Shown here: piece after piece, positions 58,139-64,000 of the stretch
How the letters are laid out: each line of letters starts with the position of its first letter
How positions within the stretch are numbered: position 1 is the stretch's first letter
Assembly (NCBI GenBank): GCA_027422505.1
Contig: JAPQWV010000493.1
Location: forward strand, 1-64,000
From: Craterostigma plantagineum
Taxonomy: Eukaryota > Streptophyta > Magnoliopsida > Lamiales > Linderniaceae
Length of the DNA: 64,000 nt
Direction of reading: 5' to 3'
Position numbers and translations under genes: made by a program
The notes under the pieces: generated by a model
The model's database searches: none
What the model was told of the DNA's origin: nothing
What the model saw: only the letters and a program-made list of their open reading frames with translations

Positions 58139-59380
58139 TTGCTTTAATAGTATTTGACTCGACGGTGTGTAATGGTGATGGAGGGTTGATTTTATGTCAG
58201 GTTTTGGAATAATTAGCTCTGAGTTTTATGTGTATGTGTGTGTGTAAGTGTTTCGTATGTACTTCTATATAAATGGTGCTTGATGTTTGGATTAGAACTA
58301 TCGTTGTACTTTTAATGTCCGATGTAAGATAATCCGCAATTAGATTAATCACTCTCTGATTTTTGTAATTATATCGTTGCTTGGTTTGCATTTTTATGCC
58401 CTAGACCATCTTACGTCGAATTTTAATACCTTATTTATTTTCCATTGTTACGAATAACAAACATGATTATGAACAAAAACATTCTATATAAATAAGAACA
58501 TTGCATACGAATTGTCTAAAATTATGGAATAATAAGCCAATTCTTGTAGGGAAATAACTACTTGTAAACATTACGTTACGAGCATGCAAAATCTATTCTA
58601 GTAACAAAACAAAAACAAAAACAAAACAAAACTAACAAAGGAGGATCATAAATATAATTTCTCACAATTCTTTCTCTAGTAACAACAAGAACAGCAATTA
58701 GTACTATAATTTTCAAATATAATGGCGTTTATAAGATAAGTAACACATTGGAGTCCTAATATGAAACTTTATACGGTCGATAACAACCCAATTGAATTTT
58801 ATATGATAATAAGAATAGATTCAATGTATCTGCCTCAACTATAAAAAAATACAAAAAATAGAAAACTTTCCTAGGGTAGATTACCAATCCACTCCCACGA
58901 AAAAAACTAATATTTTATTAACGTTCACACTTGGGAAACCTTTTGACCACAACTCAAAGTTTGCATCTTTGAAGACTTCAAGAACCGTCTCGAATGTTTT
59001 GACCAAAATATCTTAGTCCTCTTACAAGCAAGCAACGATGAACAAGCCATGGATCTTGCACAGAGGATCACTGATGATACAACACAACGTTGTTCATAAC
59101 AGCTCACTATCTCACCTCCATTGAAGTGCCTCTATGTTTCAGTTCAGACACCATGGTTCATGTTAAGAAGCTACAGTTAAACAAAATCTAACCTCATGTG
59201 CCGGCGCCACATACCATATTTGCTCTGCTTTGACCCACGTGGGATTGAGGAGAAGACTACTTTTCATCCAAATCAATTTGCAATTTTCTTCAAACGTCAC
59301 TCAATTCATTATTATTCTTGTGGACAATAACATCAGCTTCAGTGTAATGGGTTACCTTTTCCTCTTTCCCGCCGAGCTCT
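58139..59380. other. Spacer upstream of the ERF gene
   Basis: No gene in about 1.2 kb. An A/C-rich run (AAAACAAAAAC-type) is at 58607-58632. A minus-strand stretch at 58925-59107 reads open but is not recognised and probably not coding. Confidence 0.4.
59234..59243. promoter_or_regulatory. Perfect palindromic G-box CCCACGTGGG in the ERF promoter
   Basis: A 10-bp palindrome with the CACGTG core about 140 bp before the TATA box of the ERF gene. bHLH or bZIP factors (for example MYC2- or ABF-type) recognise such sites, so hormone or stress control is plausible. Confidence 0.55.
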
Positions 59381-59381
59381 G

Positions 59382-59390
59382 TATATATAA
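59382..59390 (+). promoter_or_regulatory. TATA box of the ERF gene
   Basis: TATATATAA about 125 bp before the start codon, in a region with a well-formed core promoter layout. Confidence 0.6.
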
Positions 59391-59513
59391 ACCCCTTCAA
59401 CACCTTCAAACGATGGCAGAGCTCTCATATCACATAGATAGATTTTCAGTTCAACTGCATACAATCAAAAGCCCACATCGTACAGTACACACATAAAGAA
59501 CAAAGAAGAAAAC

Positions 59514-60185
59514 ATGGATGGTTACTGCAATCACCCCCTTTTCCCCTCATCGCCATCAGCATCATCCTTTGACGCAATGATGCTTCCATACAACGACCAC
59601 GATCCCCAGGAAATGCTTCTGCAAAACATCGTATATGAGTATACTGAGCACAGCGGAGAATATTATTGTAGTAATACGTATGAACCGAGAGAAGAGAACA
59701 GCGCCGCCACGGCGGCTTCGTATCATCATTACAGAGGCGTGCGTAGGAGGCCGTGGGGAAAATACGCAGCGGAGATACGCGACTCGACTAGGGGCAGCGT
59801 TAGGGTTTGGCTGGGAACGTTCGACACGGCGGAGGAGGCGGCGTTGGCCTACGATCAGGCGGCAATGGCCATGCGCGGAGACGCCGCGGTGCTCAATTTC
59901 CCGGCGGAGGTCGTTCGTCGCTCCCTGGAGGAGATGCAGGGAGAATCGTTGCTGTACGGTTCTTCTTCTTCGTCGTCGCCTGTTCTGGCGCTGAAGAGGA
60001 GAAATTCGACGCAGAGGAAACTAGCGGCTGCGTCGTCCGCCGCAAATGCTAGAAAGAATAAGAAGACGCCGGAAAATGACTCCGCCGACGATCCGAATGA
60101 GAATTCGCCGGTGGTTTTGGAGGATTTGGGATCTCAGTACTTGGAGGAGCTGCTCGCTCTATCGGAGAGCATGCGAATCGACTGA
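59514..60185 (+). CDS. AP2/ERF transcription factor of the ERF1/ERF-IX type with an EDLL activation motif
   Basis: Intronless, 223 residues. The AP2 domain is at about 73-130 ([20 protein letters not shown], then [20 protein letters not shown]). The Ala and Asp that mark ERF rather than DREB types are present (KYAAEIRD), so it should bind the GCC box. The C-terminal [19 protein letters not shown] (about 200-218) is an EDLL motif, a strong acidic activation segment of group IX ERFs (ERF1, ORA59, TDR1 types) that respond to ethylene and jasmonate. Basic residues RKNKK near 185 may be an NLS. Which orthologue cannot be fixed without a tree. Confidence 0.92.
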   Translation: MDGYCNHPLFPSSPSASSFDAMMLPYNDHDPQEMLLQNIVYEYTEHSGEYYCSNTYEPREENSAATAASYHHYRGVRRRPWGKYAAEIRDSTRGSVRVWLGTFDTAEEAALAYDQAAMAMRGDAAVLNFPAEVVRRSLEEMQGESLLYGSSSSSSPVLALKRRNSTQRKLAAASSAANARKNKKTPENDSADDPNENSPVVLEDLGSQYLEELLALSESMRID

Positions 60186-61100
60186 GGAAATTATAATAAG
60201 GCTATTATTATTAATCATGAAATTAAGAAGTTAATCGTTTTAATACGTTAGTATACTTAAGGCCCAGCTAGCATAATTTGGGCTGGGCCCAAGTTTTGTC
60301 AGTTGTATTGATATTTGGGCTCAAAAGCCCAATATTAAGCCCACAAATTATACTGCAATACAAAGCCGTACGATAAAAGCATTTTCTCAACTTTTTTTTG
60401 GTCAAACGACAACTTGCCGTTAAAAACAAAGATACAAACATAATAAACACACAGACCCTATTGATCACATTGCGCCAAATGGAAATAAGTCTTCAAAAAG
60501 AGGAAACAAAACTCCACAATCCCAGAGAAAAAGGTCCACAAGTTCCACAAGCATATTCTCAACTCAAAGACAGTTCCATCCATGTGCATTGTTGTATGTA
60601 ATAAGAAGACAAGGGACAATAAGCCTGCTTGCTTGTGGAATAAAATGAGCGGCAGCTCATATCATTCAAAATCTATTTAGGTATAAAATGTGGTCCACTC
60701 CGAAGATACAATTTTTATCTCTTCTTTCTGTGTCGAAGGTGGTTGGCATTCATTGAATCTTCAAGAAGTTGTTCCTCAATCTTAACATATGATATACAAA
60801 AGACACGTGAAATGAAAGCATGGCCATTGACGTAATAATACTCTCTCAAGACTCAACTTTACTTCACAGGTCAATTCACATACATATGATCAAAAAACAT
60901 GTGAGCCGTAGCATTGATCAGATATCAACGGTTCAGATCCACACAATGAAACTGCCGGCGGAAGAGGGGAAAAAGAAAAATAGTAGTTACGTTTTTGTTT
61001 GTTTTTATTCTTTAATTTTTTACTTCATCTTCATCCTTCGGACGACACATATGAGCTTCTTGAAGAAAGCTTGCCTTGCCTTTCACGTCAAAAATCCGTT
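60186..61100. other. Convergent 3' flanks between the ERF and PEPC kinase genes
   Basis: About 900 bp. GGCCCAGC/GGGCTGGGCCC and AAGCCCA palindrome-like motifs at 60261-60345 repeat the site II core but lie downstream of both genes. No gene was recognised. Confidence 0.4.
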
Positions 61101-62075
61101 TCATGGCGTGGTGCAGTTACCTCCATTGACGATCCAATTATGTCCTGAAAAATCCAACAGAGAAAGAAAAGAGCCCACATTAGCTTCATTCCAACGAAGA
61201 GTCGTCGACCACCCAAGGAAGAAGAATATCTTTGATGAATTTCAACGTTCACTCACTCAATACTTGCTCGGCGGAGAGCCTTCTAGAAACATCCCTGCAT
61301 ATCATCTTCCTCAGAAGATCCTTAGCCTCAGGCGAAACTGTCCTAAAATCTTGGTCGGAAACCTAAGATTGCCCCTCAACACTGCCTCAAAGATCTCCTT
61401 GGCGTTCTTGCCGTGAAACGGCGTCGTACCGCTCAGCATCGCGTAGAGAATCACCCCACAGCTCCAAACGTCGACCTTCTCGTCGTATTCCCTGCCCATC
61501 AGAACCTCCGGCGCCACGTAGTACGGCGTGCCGACGACCCCGCTCATCTTCTTCTTGTGGGTGGTCCCGCCGAAGACCTCGGCGGATCCGAAATCGGCAA
61601 GCTTCAGCCGCCCGTAAGAATCGAAGAGGACGTTGTCGGGCTTCAGATCTCGGTGGGCAACTCCTAGCCGATGGCAGTGAGCCACGGCGGAGACCAGCTG
61701 GGCGGCGATGGCGGCTGCTTCTGTCTCGGAGAGGCGCGGCCTGGCGGAGAGGAGGTCGTACAGGTCGCCGCCGGCGCAGAGGTCGGTGATTAGGACCAAG
61801 TACTCCTCGTCCTCGAACACGTCGTGGAGGCACAAGGTGTTGGAAGTAGCTGACGGCGGCTGCGCGGCGGGGAGAATGGACAGAAGGCGGAGGATCTTAG
61901 GCTCGATCTCGAGAGAACGGCGGTCGGTGGGGTCCACGAGGGAGGGCTTGTGTATGGTCTTGCAGGCGTAGGAGGCGCCGGTGGCTGAGTGGTAGCAGCG
62001 GTTGACGACGCCGAAGCGACCACGGCCGAGCTCTTCGCAGATTTCGTATTGGCTATTCTTGAGGGCCTCGCACAT
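61101..62075 (-). CDS. PPCK: Phosphoenolpyruvate carboxylase kinase, with a 1-nt deletion
   Basis: A minimal Ca2+-independent Ser/Thr kinase that phosphorylates PEPC, made of little more than the kinase domain. Exons are 61257-62075 and 61101-61144. Motifs: glycine loop ELGRGRFGVV, VAIK-type Lys (YACKTI), catalytic HRDLKPDN, DFGSAE, APE and DVWSCGVILYAML. It shows the expected start MCEALKNSQYEICEELGRG. At 61345-61348 there are four A (plus strand) where five would keep the frame: the sequence as given turns from RFPTKI into a short wrong tail (LGQFRLRLRIF), while the correct frame continues FRTVSPEAKDLLRKMICRDV and ends HNWIVNGGNCTTP. The exons sum to 863 nt; one more base gives 287 residues. 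The intron position near the C-terminus is the family's. Confidence 0.9.
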
Positions 62076-62819
62076 TATACGTCTATGTGTTTCTTTTTTT
62101 TTTTCCCAACTTTTCTTGTTTAGCTGGCCCTTTATTTATATCACAAGTAGATAGCAGAGGGAGAATGGAATATTCTCAAGTACTTACCTGTGTGGGGACA
62201 GTTACAGTTAGGTCTTTTATTTGGACTTTGAGGTGGTTAACGACTCTTTCTAGATAATGTGTGGAGTCGTGGGTTGTTACGTCATGATTCTTACACTTGG
62301 GCCAAGGAGCTAGAACCCGAATTAAATATTCATTATATTGCCAGTGGGCTGCTATTAATATTATTCGTACGTAATTCCATGCCTCTTAGTTTTGATTGGA
62401 AGCAGGTCGCTCGTCTTTATGATGGGCAATCCCATATTGTAATAATTATAATCTTGGATGGATAATGCATGATTGAATTATAAATAAATACCTGATGACG
62501 GCAGTAGACAAAGAGGACATGTGGTCGTTATTGAGTAGCTAATGCTCTCTTTCAAATCAATACGAATATGCATATATGTCTGATAATTAAATAAGTAACC
62601 ACTGTGCTAATAGAACATGCCCAGGTATATTCGTGGGGTTTGCTCCAGGTAGTAGAATTTTGTTTATGCAATTCAGTTCATTCGACTGCTACTTCACACG
62701 AACAGTTGACATTTGTAGTATATTTATTACACTATTATTGGTAAAGTATGTACATCGAACTCAAAGCCTCGTCAGTAAAGAAAGATGTTCAAACTTGCAA
62801 GATAGAGCTTAGAAGCAAC
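62076..62819. other. PPCK promoter side and MAEA 3' flank
   Basis: About 740 bp. A TATA-like TATAAATA on the minus strand at about 62132-62140 lies about 60 bp before the PPCK start. The rest is AT-rich without a gene. Confidence 0.45.
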
Positions 62820-63811
62820 TTACGAGATAAATGCTTTCACCAGCTCGCTGTAGTTGCAAACCAAGCCTGTCCTCGGACATGTAACATAGCCATTGTTTTG
62901 ATTCGCCATGTCTTGAAGAGCCTGTAAGTTGAGGACGGACGTTAGTTAGTGTGAAGATCGATGAGATACACAGCGCATAAAAGAAGACTTGAAGACCTTG
63001 GTGCTGTAAACGTAGCCGTTAGGAAAGACAAGAGGTGGATTCTCAGTATCCATTGGTTCTTTCGTAATGTGGCAAACGAGTTTTGAGTGATGCTGCTTCG
63101 AATAAGGAAGCGGCTGAGCTAATTTCCGGAAGCTGTCCTGGGACAGAGGATCCTCCTTCGGGCAATCATCTTCGTAGCAGAATCTGAGCCCGTGTGTGAA
63201 GGAATAACCCAGAAAATGCAAATACTAGGCACTGCACAATTTTCTATATTGCTGCTTTCCTCTAGATAGCAGAACAAGCAAAAGATAAACTTCGCAGTAA
63301 TCTTTTTCAGTAAAAGAAAATAAAGGAACAGGAGTTTAGCAAATTAAGCATGTCGTTGATCACAAAGCAAGGATACGGGGTTTTGAGTGCAGACAGACCA
63401 GCTTGAAGGTAAATGTTCAACAAAGGCTCAAGGGTCATGCCATATAATCTGCAGAACTCTTGCTTGAATTGTTCAACCAAGAAATCCCACTGCTTTGCCT
63501 CAAACAGAACCTGGATCATTCAACCATGACGACATGGTGAAAGAACGACATAATATTTTTGCTCATCAAAGCCAAGGCCCAAGCTATTTATATTTCAGTG
63601 TCAAGGAGTAGGATATGCAGTTCACCTTGTATTTCGCACATCCCGGATTACTTTTGAAAGCCACGAGTGCCACGACATGCTGAAATTCCTTCAGGTGAGC
63701 AGCTGCCCATGGTGCCAGATACTTACGAGAATATGATACAGCTCGCATATAAGCACCCGCCCTTATTAACTCAATGAATTCTTGCATTCTTAACTGGAAC
63801 TCAAATTTGCT
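62820..63811 (-). CDS. MAEA/GID9-type CTLH-RING E3 ligase subunit (3' part; continues right of the window)
   Basis: Homologue of animal MAEA and yeast Fyv10/Gid9, a catalytic subunit of the CTLH/GID ubiquitin ligase. Four 3' exons are visible: 63626-63811, 63377-63510, 62997-63183 and 62820-62921, with continuous reading. The first encodes a CTLH-type helix (FEFQLRMQEFIELIRAGAYM) and the start of the CRA region; then EQFKQEFCRLYGMTLEPLL. The RING-like part has no full zinc set: LVCHITKEPMDTENPPLVFP, NGYVYSTK and CPRTGLVCNYSELVKAFIS, the degenerate RING/U-box of this family. The 5' half with the LisH motif is outside the window. No frame problem is seen. Confidence 0.88.
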
Positions 63812-64000
63812 CTGCGGCATAATCGAAAGTCAAGAGAGTTAGTATATTACATGGAAAAAAGTAAAACTAGAGCAAGGTCACCTCAAATGACTATATAAAA
63901 GCATCACGGTATGGCTGATTGACCATCATTATCACTTGACAATCACACAGAAAGCAACTTCAAAAAACATACTCAACTACATCTTCGTTTCTGATGATAT
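63812..64000 (-). other. Intron of the MAEA/GID9 gene running off the window
   Basis: Begins at the acceptor AG before 63811 (minus strand) and shows no further exon up to the window end. Confidence 0.55.

Noticed and set aside
58925..59107. Sixty-codon minus-strand open frame upstream of the ERF gene
   Set aside because: Cys/Ser-rich with no recognisable family, no neighbouring exons, and a length expected by chance.
1..64000. tRNA, rRNA, snRNA genes or CRISPR arrays
   Set aside because: I looked for B-box-like GGTTCGAATCC, snRNA upstream elements and regularly spaced repeats and found no convincing case; CRISPR is not expected in a plant nuclear genome.

Overview
This is a nuclear window from a flowering plant: spliced genes with GT-AG introns, plant-only families (GIF, AHL, ERF, PPR, CC-NLR, PEPC kinase, class V small HSP), AT-rich spacers and short inverted-repeat transposons. 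A eudicot is clear. The R1-type NLR suggests an asterid, possibly Lamiales, but that is inference. Recalled Arabidopsis homologues of several genes (R3H protein, NUP1, glycosyltransferase) lie close together on chromosome 3 (At3g10630, At3g10650, At3g10770), which suggests shared ancestral gene order; this comes from memory and was not computed.

Layout, left to right: 5' half of a mitochondrial NFU (-); R3H/SUZ RNA-binding protein (+); hAT-like element; a large 16-exon plant protein of unknown function (+); Stowaway-like element; HSP15.4 (-); truncated copy of the ISCA gene, copia remnant, R1-like NLR (-), second hAT-like element, then the intact ISCA gene (-); three small or medium genes of which one encodes a hemerythrin-domain protein (all -); the chloroplast RRM-PPR protein PPR4 (+); DUF2358-like gene (-); GT4 glycosyltransferase (-); glutaredoxin-fold protein (+); nucleoporin NUP1 (-); Pelota (+); LpxB (-); GIF1/AN3 (+); AHL (+); ERF with an EDLL motif (+); PEPC kinase (-); 3' half of a MAEA/GID9 gene (-).

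Most genes are unrelated housekeeping or regulatory loci, so there is no operon-like logic. Shared themes are mitochondrial Fe-S assembly (NFU, ISCA), organelle biology (PPR4, LpxB), mRNA handling (R3H, NUP1, Pelota) and transcriptional control (GIF1, AHL, ERF). I found no new multi-gene system.

The most notable patterns are: (1) six single-nucleotide indels that break five otherwise well conserved genes, each confirmed by exon-length arithmetic, implying either consensus errors or gene decay; (2) an NLR lying between direct repeats that carry part of ISCA, the truncated copy abutting a copia remnant; (3) a 66-nt stop-free intron in HSP15.4; (4) a GC-AG intron and two leader uORFs in GIF1.
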